64,000 nucleotides of DNA from Aquilonibacter sp963820185 (GCA_963820185.1 CAWFYV010000007.1:594771-658770), one strand, 5' to 3'. Positions 1-9,075 are shown, counted from the stretch's first letter. The notes: generated from the sequence alone by a model not told the origin. Numbers and translations are program-made.

Positions 1-200
1 CGCCCGACATGCATTTCTACTGCATGGAGATCTCGGCGCGCATCGTCGCGGGCACCAACCTCTTCATCGACGGCTCGCCGTACTCGTATCTCAACTACTC
101 CGAACCGATGTCGACCGGGCGGCGCATCGCCCGGGAGATCAAGAATGCACTTTTGACCAACAATCTTCGTTTAGTCTTGGATGATGGCTCGGTGCTTTAG
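1..200 (+). CDS. purP: PurP-family FAICAR synthetase, C-terminal end (5' end outside the window)
   Basis: About 65 C-terminal residues of a protein whose start lies before the window. The stretch EISARIVAGTNLFIDGSPYS followed by EPMSTGRRIAREIK is the C-terminal signature of the archaeal-type ATP-grasp enzyme PurP, which makes FAICAR from AICAR, formate and ATP. The frame is open from base 3 to the TAG at 198-200. A second, full-length PurP-like gene lies at 3649-4779, so the genome has two paralogues flanking cydAB. The next gene starts inside this one (20-base overlap). Family call from the C-terminal motif only; a paralogue with altered specificity is possible. Confidence 0.7.
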   Translation, partial: PDMHFYCMEISARIVAGTNLFIDGSPYSYLNYSEPMSTGRRIAREIKNALLTNNLRLVLDDGSVL

Positions 201-1317
201 ACGTCTCTTCGTTGCTGCCGCATTGACCGCGGTCATCGCGGGTGGGGCGGTGCCGGCGCGTGCGGCGCTTGAAGCCGACCCGGCGACGCTCTACCAGCAG
301 ATGAAAACTGCGTACGATAAAGCGCAGGCGGCGCAATGGGACTTCGTCGATCAGGAAGTCTATCTCTCGACGATCTTCAATGCCGGTCGCGCGTACTCGC
401 TGCAACGTCCCGACGATCCGGCATTTGCCGAACTTGAAACACTGACCGTGCAAATCGGCTCGGGCCTGCACTATAATCCGCTCACCAACCACGATGCAGC
501 GGTCTGGTACGTACGGGAAGCCGCGGTGTGGGTGAGCCGCAACAGCACCGATCCGGGCCTGGTCGCGCAGGCGAAAGGCTTGCTCGACCGCGTGAACTCC
601 GAGGATGCGCCGGGGCACCTCGCGCGACTCGCCGACGAAGATGCGAGCGCAAATGCATCGGCATATCCGCGTGATCTCGATACACGGCTGCAAACGCTCG
701 AAGCAAACTGGCGTGCATGGCTCCTCACGGGCGATCGTTCCTGGCGTTCGCTTGCGTTTGAGAAAGCCGCGCAAGCCGATTTTCCGCTGGAGCATCTGCC
801 GACGACGTATGGGCCCGAGTTCTTGCAAGCCGTGCAGCGTGCCGATACGGGCAACGGCGGCGACTACACCCAAGGCGACCGCGTCAACGCGCACAAGATC
901 GAGGAGCACATCAAAAGCCTGAAGGTGCCGCTGACGATCGTCAGCGTGACCTCAGTGCCGCATGACAAATATCTCACCACGCTCGCGCCCGCGGACGAGT
1001 ATTTCGGACAGATGGGCTACTCGATCTTAGGCATCGAGAACGAGCTCAAACACATCAACTTCATGCTCGACTACAACTACGGCAACCGCGAGGCGGCGCA
1101 GACGATTTTGGTCGCGCAGTCGATCGACGACATGCACAAAGTCTATCCGCGCGACCGTGATATGCCGATGCTGCTCTTGAGCTGCTTGACGACGCTCCAG
1201 CGGATGGACAGTGAGGACGCAAAGGCGGCTGCAGCGCACATCCGCTCGATTCTCACGGTCGAATATCAGGACTCGCCGGAAGCGCGAAAGATCCTTGCGC
1301 CTGCAAACGGAGTGTAA
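181..1317 (+). CDS. Secreted alpha-helical protein of unknown function
   Basis: 378 residues. The N-terminus has basic residues, a hydrophobic run (about residues 9-22) and an A-x-A cleavage site near residue 28, so it is probably exported. The remainder is helix-rich with no motif I recognise; the spacing of leucines, alanines and tryptophans suggests a TPR-like or HEAT-like helical array. ATG codons at 181 and 184 are both usable. Its stop lies three bases before cydA, so it probably shares a transcript with cydAB and may act in the envelope beside the bd oxidase, which is inference from position only. Confidence 0.6.
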   Translation: MMARCFRRLFVAAALTAVIAGGAVPARAALEADPATLYQQMKTAYDKAQAAQWDFVDQEVYLSTIFNAGRAYSLQRPDDPAFAELETLTVQIGSGLHYNPLTNHDAAVWYVREAAVWVSRNSTDPGLVAQAKGLLDRVNSEDAPGHLARLADEDASANASAYPRDLDTRLQTLEANWRAWLLTGDRSWRSLAFEKAAQADFPLEHLPTTYGPEFLQAVQRADTGNGGDYTQGDRVNAHKIEEHIKSLKVPLTIVSVTSVPHDKYLTTLAPADEYFGQMGYSILGIENELKHINFMLDYNYGNREAAQTILVAQSIDDMHKVYPRDRDMPMLLLSCLTTLQRMDSEDAKAAAAHIRSILTVEYQDSPEARKILAPANGV

Positions 1318-1320
1318 CGC

Positions 1321-2652
1321 ATGGACGTTGTGATAGCCGATCGGCTGCAGTTTGCGTTTACCATCATGTTTCACTATCTGTTCCCGATCACCACGATGGG
1401 GCTAGCGCCCTTCGTCGCGCTCTACACGATCGAGGGCTTGCGCGGCGATGCGGATGCTGCCAAGGCGGCGGCGTTCTGGACCAAGATCTTCGCGGTCAGC
1501 TTTGCCATCGGCGTCGTTACCGGCATTCCGATGGAGTTCCAGTTCGGCACCAATTGGGCTAAATTTTCCGCGGCGTCGGGGTCGGTAATCGGGCAGCCGC
1601 TGGCCATGGAAGGCGTGTACGCATTCTTCCTCGAGTCGATCTTCCTAGGCGTGTTGCTCTACGGCAAGGGCTACGTCGCGCCGTGGCTCCAGGGTGCGTC
1701 ATCGGTCTTGGTATGGTTTGGCTCATGGCTCTCGGGATTCTTTATCGTCGCCACTGACGCGTGGATGCAGCATCCGGTCGGCTACACCATTACGCCGGCC
1801 GGCGTGATCGAATTGACGAGCTTGCCGGCCGTGCTGCTCTCGCCGTGGGCGTGGTGGCAATTTCTGCATGTCCTTTGCGGCGCGCTGGTCGCGGGCGGCT
1901 TTGTCGTTGCCGGCATCGGCGCGTATTATTTGCTCTCCAAACGTGAAGTGGTGCTTGCGCGGCGATTTGTCGATGCAGGTGTTGTCGTGGCGTTCATCTT
2001 TTCGGTGCTCGTGATCTTTCCCACCGGCGACCGTAACGGTAGCGACGTCTCGGATTACCAACCGATCAAGCTCGCCGCGATGGAAGGTCTCTTTAGATCG
2101 ACCAAGGATGCGCCGCTTGCCATCATCGGGATGCCCGATCTGCAAACGCACGAGCTGATCGACCCGATTTACGTGCCCGATATTCTGAGCTTTCTCGCCT
2201 ACGGAAGTTTCAACGCGAATGTCAAAGGCCTCGATGCGTACGCCGACACGTTGGAGCCGCCGGTCGAACTCACGTACTACGCTTACCACGTGATGGTCGG
2301 ACTGGGCACGATCTTTGTGGCGATTGCGACGCTGGCTGCGCTGTATCTGTGGCGCAACCGGATCTTCGAGGCGCCCGCGTTGCTTTGGGCGTTGATGCTG
2401 GGGATGCCGTTTCCGTACATCGCCAGCGAAGCGGGCTGGGTGGTGACTGAGGTCGGGCGCCAACCATGGATTATCTATGGGCTGATGCGTACGACCGCGG
2501 GCGTGTCGCCGACAGTCGCGGGCGGTGAGGCGGTCTTTACGCTGATCGGCTTTGCCGGTATGTACTTCTTGCTCGGCGTGCTGTTCTTGTATCTGGTGCT
2601 GCGCGAGATTGCGCTTGGTCCAAGTGCAGCAGTAGAGCACGGTGCCGCATGA
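1321..2652 (+). CDS. cydA: Cytochrome bd oxidase subunit I, short Q-loop type
   Basis: 443-residue integral membrane protein, the quinol-oxidising and haem-bearing subunit of cytochrome bd terminal oxidase in the cytoplasmic membrane. Expected haem ligands are visible: His18 in the first helix (MFHYLFP), His in QFLHVLCGAL, and Met in YYAYHVMVGLG. The GRQPW motif characteristic of the family is present (VTEVGRQPWIIYG). It is shorter than the roughly 520 residues of the E. coli protein because the periplasmic Q loop is short, as in CIO-type oxidases. Its stop overlaps the cydB start (ATGA), indicating translational coupling. Confidence 0.95.
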   Translation: MDVVIADRLQFAFTIMFHYLFPITTMGLAPFVALYTIEGLRGDADAAKAAAFWTKIFAVSFAIGVVTGIPMEFQFGTNWAKFSAASGSVIGQPLAMEGVYAFFLESIFLGVLLYGKGYVAPWLQGASSVLVWFGSWLSGFFIVATDAWMQHPVGYTITPAGVIELTSLPAVLLSPWAWWQFLHVLCGALVAGGFVVAGIGAYYLLSKREVVLARRFVDAGVVVAFIFSVLVIFPTGDRNGSDVSDYQPIKLAAMEGLFRSTKDAPLAIIGMPDLQTHELIDPIYVPDILSFLAYGSFNANVKGLDAYADTLEPPVELTYYAYHVMVGLGTIFVAIATLAALYLWRNRIFEAPALLWALMLGMPFPYIASEAGWVVTEVGRQPWIIYGLMRTTAGVSPTVAGGEAVFTLIGFAGMYFLLGVLFLYLVLREIALGPSAAVEHGAA

Positions 2653-3638
2653 GCATCGCAGCGTTTGTGGTCGTAGCTTTCATGCTGACGATGTATGTCT
2701 TGCTCGACGGTTATGATCTCGGCGTAGCGTCGATCACGCCGTTCGTTGCGCGCAGCGATCGCGAGCGTGAAGGGTCGATGCGCAGCATCGGACCGTTTTG
2801 GAACGGCAACGAAGTTTGGATCATCGCCGGCGGCGGCGCACTCTTTGCACTCTTTCCGAAGGCCTATGCCTCGTCGTTCTCGGGCTTTTACCTGGCATTT
2901 ATCATCGTGCTGTGGCTGCTGATGTTCCGCGGCGTGGCGATGGAACTACGCTCGCATTTCCCGAGCGAACTTTGGCATCAATTTTGGGACGCGTGTTTCT
3001 TTGGATCGAGCCTGTTGCTGATTCTGCTCTATGGCGTTGCGCTGGGAAATCTGTTGCACGGCGTTCCGCTCGGCCCCCAAGGGTATTTTTCGGGAACGCT
3101 GGATGCGTTGCTCAATCCCTATGCGATCATGGTCGGCGTCTTTGCTATCGCAACCCTCATGTTGCACGGCGCGACCTTCTTGGTGATGCGCACGCAAGGC
3201 CCGGCGGCCGAACGCGCGCGGCGTCTGGTGCCGCGGCTGTGGCCGGCCGTGTTGGTACTCTACGTCGCGGTGACCGCCGCCACAGTCTTCGAGCGCGGCA
3301 TCGGCATGACGTGGATCGACGTCATTCCCGCATTCTCGCTTGCGGCGCTCGCGTGGTTGCTCTTTGCGTCCCTGACCAAACGCGAGCGCTCCGCGTTTGC
3401 AGCTTCCTCGCTCTTTGTAACCTCGCTCTTGTTCCAAGCCGCGGTGACGATGTATCCATATCTGCTGCCGGCGCTGCGCCCGCGAACGGGCGGCATTTCG
3501 ATCTTCGACGCGTCGCCGTCGCCGGTTGCGCTCGCGAGCGCGCTTACGGTTACGATCATCGGGGTGATCGCGGTCGTGATCTACGGCACGCTCGTGCTGC
3601 TGCCGCAGATGGCGGGAAAGCTCGCCGTCGAGGAGTAA
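2649..3638 (+). CDS. cydB: Cytochrome bd oxidase subunit II
   Basis: 329 residues, multi-pass membrane protein matching CydB: N-terminal MYVLLDGYDLGVASITPF with the conserved Asp and Gly residues, then FWNGNEVWIIAGGGALFALF near residue 50, both diagnostic. It partners CydA to form the quinol:O2 oxidoreductase. Start overlaps the cydA stop by four bases. No cydX-like small gene or cydCD is seen next to it; the following gene is a purine gene 10 bases downstream. Confidence 0.95.
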   Translation: MSIAAFVVVAFMLTMYVLLDGYDLGVASITPFVARSDREREGSMRSIGPFWNGNEVWIIAGGGALFALFPKAYASSFSGFYLAFIIVLWLLMFRGVAMELRSHFPSELWHQFWDACFFGSSLLLILLYGVALGNLLHGVPLGPQGYFSGTLDALLNPYAIMVGVFAIATLMLHGATFLVMRTQGPAAERARRLVPRLWPAVLVLYVAVTAATVFERGIGMTWIDVIPAFSLAALAWLLFASLTKRERSAFAASSLFVTSLLFQAAVTMYPYLLPALRPRTGGISIFDASPSPVALASALTVTIIGVIAVVIYGTLVLLPQMAGKLAVEE

Positions 3639-3648
3639 CCCGGCGGTC

Positions 3649-4779
3649 GTGGACGTAGGGAAGATACTTGCGAGATACGACCGGTCGCGCTTAACGCTCA
3701 CCTCGATCGGCAGCCACTCGGCGCTCGAGGTGGCCTCCGGCGCGCGGGCGCAAGGCCTGCGCAACCTGGTCGTGACGGCAAAGGGACGCGAGCGCACCTA
3801 CACCGAGCATTTCAAGCGCCGCGAGACGCCGATCCCGCGCGGCTGCGTCGACGAGACGATCGAACTCGCGGCCTTTACCGATTTGCTCAACGATGACGTG
3901 CAAGAGCAATTGCTCGCACGCAACGCGATCTTCGTGGCCAATCGCTCGTTTGAGGTCTACCTGCATCAGAGGTTCAGCTACGATCAGATCGAGCAGGGTA
4001 TGCGCGTGCCGTTCTTCGGCAACCGGTTTTTACTGCGCGCCGAGGAGCGGGATGAACTCGCGAATCAGTACGCGTTGATGGAACGCGCCGGCATCCGGTA
4101 CCCCCGTCAATTTGCTACGCCCGCGGAGATCGATCGACTCGTGATGGTGAAAGCGCCGCACGCGAAGGTGAGCTTCGAGCGCGCGTTCTTTCTCGTATCG
4201 TCGCCGCAGGAGTACCACGCAACGAGCCAGCGGCTCATCCGCGAAGGCATGCTCACGCTCGAGGGTCTGCGCGATGCGGTGATCGAGGAGTACTTGCTCG
4301 GCCCATCGATCAATCTCAATTTCTTTTACTCGCCGCTTCTGGGCGAGCTCGAACTCATGGGCACCGATACGCGACGCCAGACGAACCTCGAGGGCTTTCG
4401 CAACGTTCCGCCCGCCGTGTTCGAAGCGCTGCGCAACGTCCCGATGCGTTTGGAAGAAGCTGGACACATTGCCGCGACGCTTACCGAATCGACGCTGGAG
4501 AAGGCCTTTGAGATGGGCGAACGGTTTGTCGCCGCCGCTCGCGACGCGAATGCGCCCGGCGTGATCGGCCCGTTCGCGTTGCAATGCATTATTGTCGCGG
4601 GGCCGCCGAAAGAGTTCGTCTGTTACGATGTCTCGTTGCGCATACCGGGCTCGCCGGGCACGCGGTATACGCCGTACTCGGCCTATCGCTTCGGACGGGA
4701 CGTGTCGGTCGGCGAGCGCATCGCGATGGAGCTCGTCATGGCTCGCGATGCAAACCGGTTGGAAGAGATTCTTACCTAG
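3649..4779 (+). CDS. purP: PurP: formate-dependent FAICAR synthetase (archaeal type)
   Basis: 376 residues, GTG start 10 bases after cydB. N-terminal DUF1246-type region begins with SIGSHSALEVASGARAQGL; the middle holds FFYSPLLGELELMGTDTRRQ followed by TNLEGFRNVP; the C-terminus has YDVSLRIPGSPGTRYTPYSA. These are hallmarks of the PurP ATP-grasp family, which replaces the transformylase half of PurH in most archaea and uses free formate. In bacteria this family is unusual. The C-terminal RIPGSPG version differs from the ARIVAGTN version at the start of the window, so the two are distinct paralogues. Its last eight bases overlap the convergent gene at 4772. Confidence 0.8.
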   Translation: MDVGKILARYDRSRLTLTSIGSHSALEVASGARAQGLRNLVVTAKGRERTYTEHFKRRETPIPRGCVDETIELAAFTDLLNDDVQEQLLARNAIFVANRSFEVYLHQRFSYDQIEQGMRVPFFGNRFLLRAEERDELANQYALMERAGIRYPRQFATPAEIDRLVMVKAPHAKVSFERAFFLVSSPQEYHATSQRLIREGMLTLEGLRDAVIEEYLLGPSINLNFFYSPLLGELELMGTDTRRQTNLEGFRNVPPAVFEALRNVPMRLEEAGHIAATLTESTLEKAFEMGERFVAAARDANAPGVIGPFALQCIIVAGPPKEFVCYDVSLRIPGSPGTRYTPYSAYRFGRDVSVGERIAMELVMARDANRLEEILT

Positions 4780-5236
4780 CGCGAATGACGGTCGAACCGG
4801 CCAGGGCACCGTCGAGCGCATCGGCGACCTTGTAACCCATCTCGTGCAGTTTTTCGGTCAGCGGCGCGGATTCGGGTGCGCTCGATTCGACGAAGACGGC
4901 GTACCCGCCGGGCAGCATCGCCGTGCGAATCGTGATGAGAACTTGCGGCAGCATCGTGCTCATGCCGTCGAGACAGAGGGCTCGGTCGACCAAGGGCCCC
5001 GCCGGCGTATCGCCGACGACGAGGTTTTCGAGGCGCTCCGCAACCGCCCGTTCGGAGACCTCGGTTATCGTCGTGGATTCCGTGTCCCATACGACGATCA
5101 GGACGTCGGGCCGGAGGGCCGCGATTTCCAGCGCGTAGGGGGCCGTGGGCGTGCCATAGGTCAAGATCCGCCCATCCACTGGAATCTCGAGCAAGGCCAA
5201 TAGCTCGGCGGTTGTCAGCCGTTCCTGTGCTTCCAT
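4772..5236 (-). CDS. Methyltransferase-like protein, degenerate Rossmann fold
   Basis: Start placed at the ATG at 5236 (154 residues). The frame is open to a TTG at 5413, with other ATGs at 5284, 5293 and 5362, but those would invade the promoter region of the divergent zinc-ribbon gene. The segment GRILTYGTPTAPYALEIAAL, then LIVVWDTES and LENLVVGDTPAG, has the strand-loop-helix layout of a class I SAM methyltransferase, but the glycine-rich motif is poor. Its substrate cannot be told. The end overlaps purP convergently by eight bases. Confidence 0.55.
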   Translation of the reverse strand: MEAQERLTTAELLALLEIPVDGRILTYGTPTAPYALEIAALRPDVLIVVWDTESTTITEVSERAVAERLENLVVGDTPAGPLVDRALCLDGMSTMLPQVLITIRTAMLPGGYAVFVESSAPESAPLTEKLHEMGYKVADALDGALAGSTVIRAR

Positions 5237-5430
5237 GTCCGAGCGCTCTTCTCGCTGGGCGCCCGCGACACTTGCCTGCGACATTTGCTGCATCGGGATA
5301 GTTGTGATTTTAGTCTGGGCATGGTAGCCTAAGTCGTCTAGGTTTCGCGGTCTGGTTCCCATATTTGGGCTAAGCGAGTCGATTCCGAGAACATTCACTT
5401 CCGAGAACCTCAAGGAGTCCTCGTTAACCC

Positions 5431-5754
5431 ATGTATCAAGATGAATATCTGAACTGCGTTGATTGCTCGCGCCAGTTCACGTTCTCTGCCGGCGAGCAAG
5501 AGTTCTTCGCTATGAAGGGCTTTGCCAACAAGCCGAACCGTTGCCCCGATTGCCGGGCTGCCCGCAAGGCAGCTGGCGGCGGCCGCGGCGGCTCAGGCCG
5601 TAGCGCTGGTGGCAGCGGCGGCGGTGCTCCGCGCGAAATGTTCCGTGCAACGTGCAGCCAGTGCGGCGGTGTGGCAGAAGTGCCGTTCCAACCGCGTGGC
5701 GACAAGCCGGTTTATTGCCGCGACTGCTTCCAAAGCCGTCCTTCATACCGTTAG
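5431..5754 (+). CDS. CxxC-x17-CxxC zinc-ribbon protein
   Basis: 107 residues. N-terminal CVDC, then CPDC around residue 38, then a Gly/Ser/Arg-rich linker (about residues 47-68), then CSQC and CRDC near the C-terminus: two zinc-ribbon halves. This matches the small zinc-binding family seen near cold-shock and RNA-binding proteins in many environmental bacteria; a nucleic-acid role is inference. RBS AAGGAG lies at 5412-5417, rather far from the ATG. A strong terminator follows at 5773. Confidence 0.8.
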   Translation: MYQDEYLNCVDCSRQFTFSAGEQEFFAMKGFANKPNRCPDCRAARKAAGGGRGGSGRSAGGSGGGAPREMFRATCSQCGGVAEVPFQPRGDKPVYCRDCFQSRPSYR

Positions 5755-5772
5755 TTTCCATCTAACTACGTC

Positions 5773-5816
5773 AAGAGCGCCCCTCATGTGCAAAGCACAC
5801 AGCGGGGCGCTCTTTT
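5773..5816 (+). terminator. Rho-independent terminator after the zinc-ribbon gene
   Basis: Perfect 11-bp inverted repeat AAGAGCGCCCC (5773-5783) and GGGGCGCTCTT (5804-5814), loop of 20 bases, followed by a short T run. Confidence 0.85.
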
Positions 5817-5848
5817 CTTGTTATCCGGAAACTCCCGGCATGAAGACG

Positions 5849-6379
5849 CTACGGTGATGGGGTGCCCAGGATTGCGAATTGGTCTTGCTCGCTGCATGTC
5901 GTGGAGTTGTACCAGACCAAGACTTCGGGGCCGGTGGTGGCCGGCGGATTCCACTGCACGACGTCGATCTCCAATTGGTAGAACGGGCCCGGTATCGTAC
6001 CGGCGGCGGACAGAATCGCGAGCGAATTACCAATCACGTATGCGGATGGATACTGCGCGTTGACATTCGTGGTGCCGCTCCACTGCAAATTGCTTCCATT
6101 GAACGCCGGGGCGCCGCCGACGATCGATCCGCTCAACAGTGTAGTCGGGCCCCCGCTGCCCGAGCCCGGCGTCGTGCCGGTGACCTTCAGCGCTGTCGGC
6201 AGTACCGACGTGCCGCACGTTCCCGCAGCGCTCGTATAGGTAATGGGAAACGTACCGACGTAGTTCGGTGCCGCGCCTGGGGCTCCAGGTGCACTCGTGC
6301 TTGGGCCGACAACCGAGCCACCGGAACACGCAACCACCGCGAATACGAATAGGGCAGCGCAACAGCGCAAGACGTTCAT
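5849..6379 (-). CDS. Putative lipoprotein, unknown function
   Basis: 176 residues. Signal sequence with a lipobox ending in Cys18 (FAVVAC), then a Ser/Gly/Pro-rich spacer and a beta-rich C-terminal region. Cysteines at about residue 54 and near residue 162 may form a disulfide. No family recognised. It stands alone, transcribed toward the zinc-ribbon terminator, with an AGGAG-type RBS (GGAGGCGCCC) just before the ATG. Confidence 0.65.
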   Translation of the reverse strand: MNVLRCCAALFVFAVVACSGGSVVGPSTSAPGAPGAAPNYVGTFPITYTSAAGTCGTSVLPTALKVTGTTPGSGSGGPTTLLSGSIVGGAPAFNGSNLQWSGTTNVNAQYPSAYVIGNSLAILSAAGTIPGPFYQLEIDVVQWNPPATTGPEVLVWYNSTTCSEQDQFAILGTPSP

Positions 6380-6468
6380 AACGGGCGCCTCCTGCGGCTA
6401 TTTTAGCATCTGAAAACAAGCGGGCTTTTTTCTTTGGGTGCGAATCGGGCTGGTCTCAGGAGGACAAC

Positions 6469-7005
6469 ATGGCAACGCAAACCATCGAACGCGCTGGTCT
6501 GGTTACGGCGCGCGGCAACCCGATCACGCTTTTGGGCCCGGAGCTACGCGTGGGCGACGACGCACCCGAGGTGCACCTGATCGGCTCCAACATGGCCGTC
6601 AACACGCTTGACGAGCTCACCGACAACGGCAAACGCGCCGCGCTGTTGATCGTGGTACCTTCACTCGATACGCCGACTTGCGCGGTTGAATCGCGCAAAT
6701 TCAATCAGCGGCTGGGTGAGTTGCCCGCGGGCGTAAAGCCCTACATCGTAAGCATGGATCTGCCGTTCGCCATGGTGCGTTGGTGCGGTGCTGAGAACGT
6801 GACGATCGATCTGCTCTCGGATTACCGCGACCACGCCTTCGGTTATGCCTACGGCGTGCGCATCAAGGAAAACGGGCTCTTGATGCGTGCGAATTTCATC
6901 ATCGGCAAGGACAAGAAGCTGACCTACGTCGAGCTCGTGCCCGAGATCAGCCAAGAGCCGAACTACGATGCGACGATCCAAGCTGCCCAGGCGGCTGCGA
7001 AATAG
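6469..7005 (+). CDS. tpx: Thiol peroxidase (Tpx), 2-Cys peroxiredoxin
   Basis: 178 residues. Reduces hydroperoxides using thioredoxin as donor, in the cytoplasm. Peroxidatic site SLDTPTCAVESRKFN (T-x-x-C with conserved Thr) and the resolving Cys in RWCGAENV are both present, as is the C-terminal LTYVELVPEISQEPNYD segment typical of Tpx. RBS AGGAGG lies 8 bases before the ATG. Single gene; guaA follows after about 40 bases. Confidence 0.93.
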   Translation: MATQTIERAGLVTARGNPITLLGPELRVGDDAPEVHLIGSNMAVNTLDELTDNGKRAALLIVVPSLDTPTCAVESRKFNQRLGELPAGVKPYIVSMDLPFAMVRWCGAENVTIDLLSDYRDHAFGYAYGVRIKENGLLMRANFIIGKDKKLTYVELVPEISQEPNYDATIQAAQAAAK

Positions 7006-7044
7006 CGGCTAGGGACTAGCACCCACAAGCCGAAAGGGCGCTCG

Positions 7045-8589
7045 ATGCCCCCGACGGTATTTATCCTCGACTTCGGCGCGCAATACAGTCAGCTGATCGC
7101 GCGCCGGACGCGAGAACTTGGCGTCTATTGCGAGATCGTGCCCTACGACGTTGCCTGGTCGACGCTCGCGGCGCGCAATCCCGCGGCGATCATTCTTTCG
7201 GGCGGCCCGGAAAGCACGCTGGTTCCCGATGCACCCGATCTCGATTCGCAGATTCTTGCGAGCGGGCTGCCGATGCTCGGAATCTGTTATGGAATGCAGT
7301 TGCTCGCGCGCCGTTTTGGCGCAAAACTCGTCAAGCTCGATCGTGCCGAATATGGCCCGGCGACGCTGAGCACCGTCGCTGGGGACTCGCCGTTCCTCGC
7401 CGATGTTCCAACGCGTTCGCGCGTCTGGATGTCGCACGGCGACTCGGTCCTGGAGCTGCCGGCCGGATTCGTCGAGCTCGCATCGACGCCACGCTGCAAC
7501 GTCGCGGCGATGGGTGATGTCAAACGCAAGATCTACGGCGTGCAGTTTCATCCCGAAGTCGTCCATACCGACGCCGGCATCACGATGCTTGCCAACTTCC
7601 TACACGGGATTGCGGGGCTTGGCAACGACTGGAAGATGGAGTCGTTTGTCGACCGCGCGATTGCGGACATTCGCACGCAGGTCGGCAACGACAAAGTGAT
7701 CTGCGCGCTCTCCGGCGGCGTGGATTCGGCGGTTGCCGCCACCCTCGTCTCGCGCGCGATCGGCGAACAGCTGACGTGCATCTTCGTGGATCACGGCCTG
7801 CTGCGCAAAGGCGAAGCGCAATCGGTGCTCGCGGCGTTCCGTGACGTGTTGCACTTGCGCGTGATCGCGATCGACGCGCGCGAGCGCTTTTTGAAGAAGT
7901 TGGAGGGCGTCGAAGATCCCGAGCGCAAGCGCATCATCATCGGACACGAGTTCATCGCGGTCTTCGAAGAAGAAGCCAAGAAGATTCCGGGCGTCAAGTA
8001 TCTGGTGCAGGGCACGCTCTATCCCGACGTGATCGAATCCAAAACGCCGGATAGTAAGGCCGGCCACAAGATCAAATCGCATCACAACGTGGGCGGCCTG
8101 CCCGAGAACATGGATTTCAAACTGATCGAACCGCTGCGCGCGCTCTTCAAAGACGAAGTGCGCGAACTCGGCCGTGTACTCGGCTTGCCCGAACACATCG
8201 TGCAACGGCAGCCGTTTCCGGGTCCGGGACTTGCCGTACGTATCATCGGCGATATCACCCCCGACCGGTTGGAGATCGTGCGCGACGCGGACGCGATCGT
8301 GCGCGAGGAGATCGATGGGGCCAAAGGGCTGCAGCCGCATCCGTGGCAGTACTTCGCGGTGCTCACGCCGGTGCGCAGCGTCGGCGTGATGGGCGACGGG
8401 CGCACGTATGCCAATCTCGTCGCGGTGCGCGCAATTACGAGCGAGGACGGTATGACCGCGGACTGGGCCCGCCTCCCGCACGACTTGCTCGAACGGATCT
8501 CAACGCGCATCGTCAACGAAGTGCAAGGCGTCAATCGCGTCGCCTACGACATCACCTCGAAGCCGCCGGCAACGGTCGAGTGGGAGTGA
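7045..8589 (+). CDS. guaA: GMP synthase (glutamine-hydrolysing)
   Basis: 514 residues, full length. Converts XMP to GMP. The N-terminal class I amidotransferase domain has nucleophile Cys in LGICYGMQLLARRFG and the His/Glu pair in GVQFHPEVVHT. The ATP pyrophosphatase domain starts with the P-loop ALSGGVDSAVAA (about residue 219), and the dimerisation domain ends TSKPPATVEWE, the canonical C-terminus. It is followed directly by a two-nuclease pair and then purD. Confidence 0.96.
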   Translation: MPPTVFILDFGAQYSQLIARRTRELGVYCEIVPYDVAWSTLAARNPAAIILSGGPESTLVPDAPDLDSQILASGLPMLGICYGMQLLARRFGAKLVKLDRAEYGPATLSTVAGDSPFLADVPTRSRVWMSHGDSVLELPAGFVELASTPRCNVAAMGDVKRKIYGVQFHPEVVHTDAGITMLANFLHGIAGLGNDWKMESFVDRAIADIRTQVGNDKVICALSGGVDSAVAATLVSRAIGEQLTCIFVDHGLLRKGEAQSVLAAFRDVLHLRVIAIDARERFLKKLEGVEDPERKRIIIGHEFIAVFEEEAKKIPGVKYLVQGTLYPDVIESKTPDSKAGHKIKSHHNVGGLPENMDFKLIEPLRALFKDEVRELGRVLGLPEHIVQRQPFPGPGLAVRIIGDITPDRLEIVRDADAIVREEIDGAKGLQPHPWQYFAVLTPVRSVGVMGDGRTYANLVAVRAITSEDGMTADWARLPHDLLERISTRIVNEVQGVNRVAYDITSKPPATVEWE

Positions 8590-8604
8590 AAATGGCGCAC
8601 GCAG

Positions 8605-9075
8605 GTGAAGACTGGGTACTTCGGAAGTCGTATGGGTGTCATGATTAGGCCCGATCTGGTTTCAGAGGATCGCGAGACCTCCCGACTTTTGGTCGTCGAA
8701 GTGAAGCAGTCGATCCCTCAAAAAGATCAGGAATTCTTCCTGCAGCAACTACGGTCGTATGCGGAGAGCCTCGGGAAACCAAGGACTGTCTACTACGTGC
8801 TAGTTGATAATGACTGGATCCGCTTCTTCGAGGATCGTGAGCTAGAGACGCGCCTTTTGCGGCAGTTTCGAACGCGTGAAGTACTGCGGCCGTATATCGG
8901 TGCCGACTTCTCTGGAAAAATGAGTGAATTTTTATTGTCGGGGATGACGATGGCCTGGCTGCGTGATCTAGCGCTGCGCTGGAAGGAGGAGAACCCACCG
9001 GGCAGTGACGAGATAGAGCCGGATATTGTGGATTTGCTAAACAAGGCCGGCGTGCGAGCGGAATCCGTCCCTTGA
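8605..9075 (+). CDS. PD-(D/E)XK nuclease-like protein
   Basis: 156 residues from a GTG. RPDLV, then LLVVEVKQ 15-20 residues later, gives the D...ExK core of a restriction-like nuclease fold; a helix with Q-x-x-x-Y (QQLRSYAESLGKP) follows, then YYVLVDNDWIRFF. Some related proteins are stand-alone, others are domains in restriction systems. An ATG at 8592 in another frame encodes 15 residues that could be the true N-terminus joined by a frameshift near 8630, so the start is uncertain. Its stop overlaps the TTG start of the PIN-like gene, so the two are coupled. Target unknown. Confidence 0.6.
   Translation: MKTGYFGSRMGVMIRPDLVSEDRETSRLLVVEVKQSIPQKDQEFFLQQLRSYAESLGKPRTVYYVLVDNDWIRFFEDRELETRLLRQFRTREVLRPYIGADFSGKMSEFLLSGMTMAWLRDLALRWKEENPPGSDEIEPDIVDLLNKAGVRAESVP

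Noticed and set aside
139..909. A 256-codon minus-strand frame
   Set aside because: Antisense to the secreted protein at 181-1317; Arg-rich, no RBS or motif.
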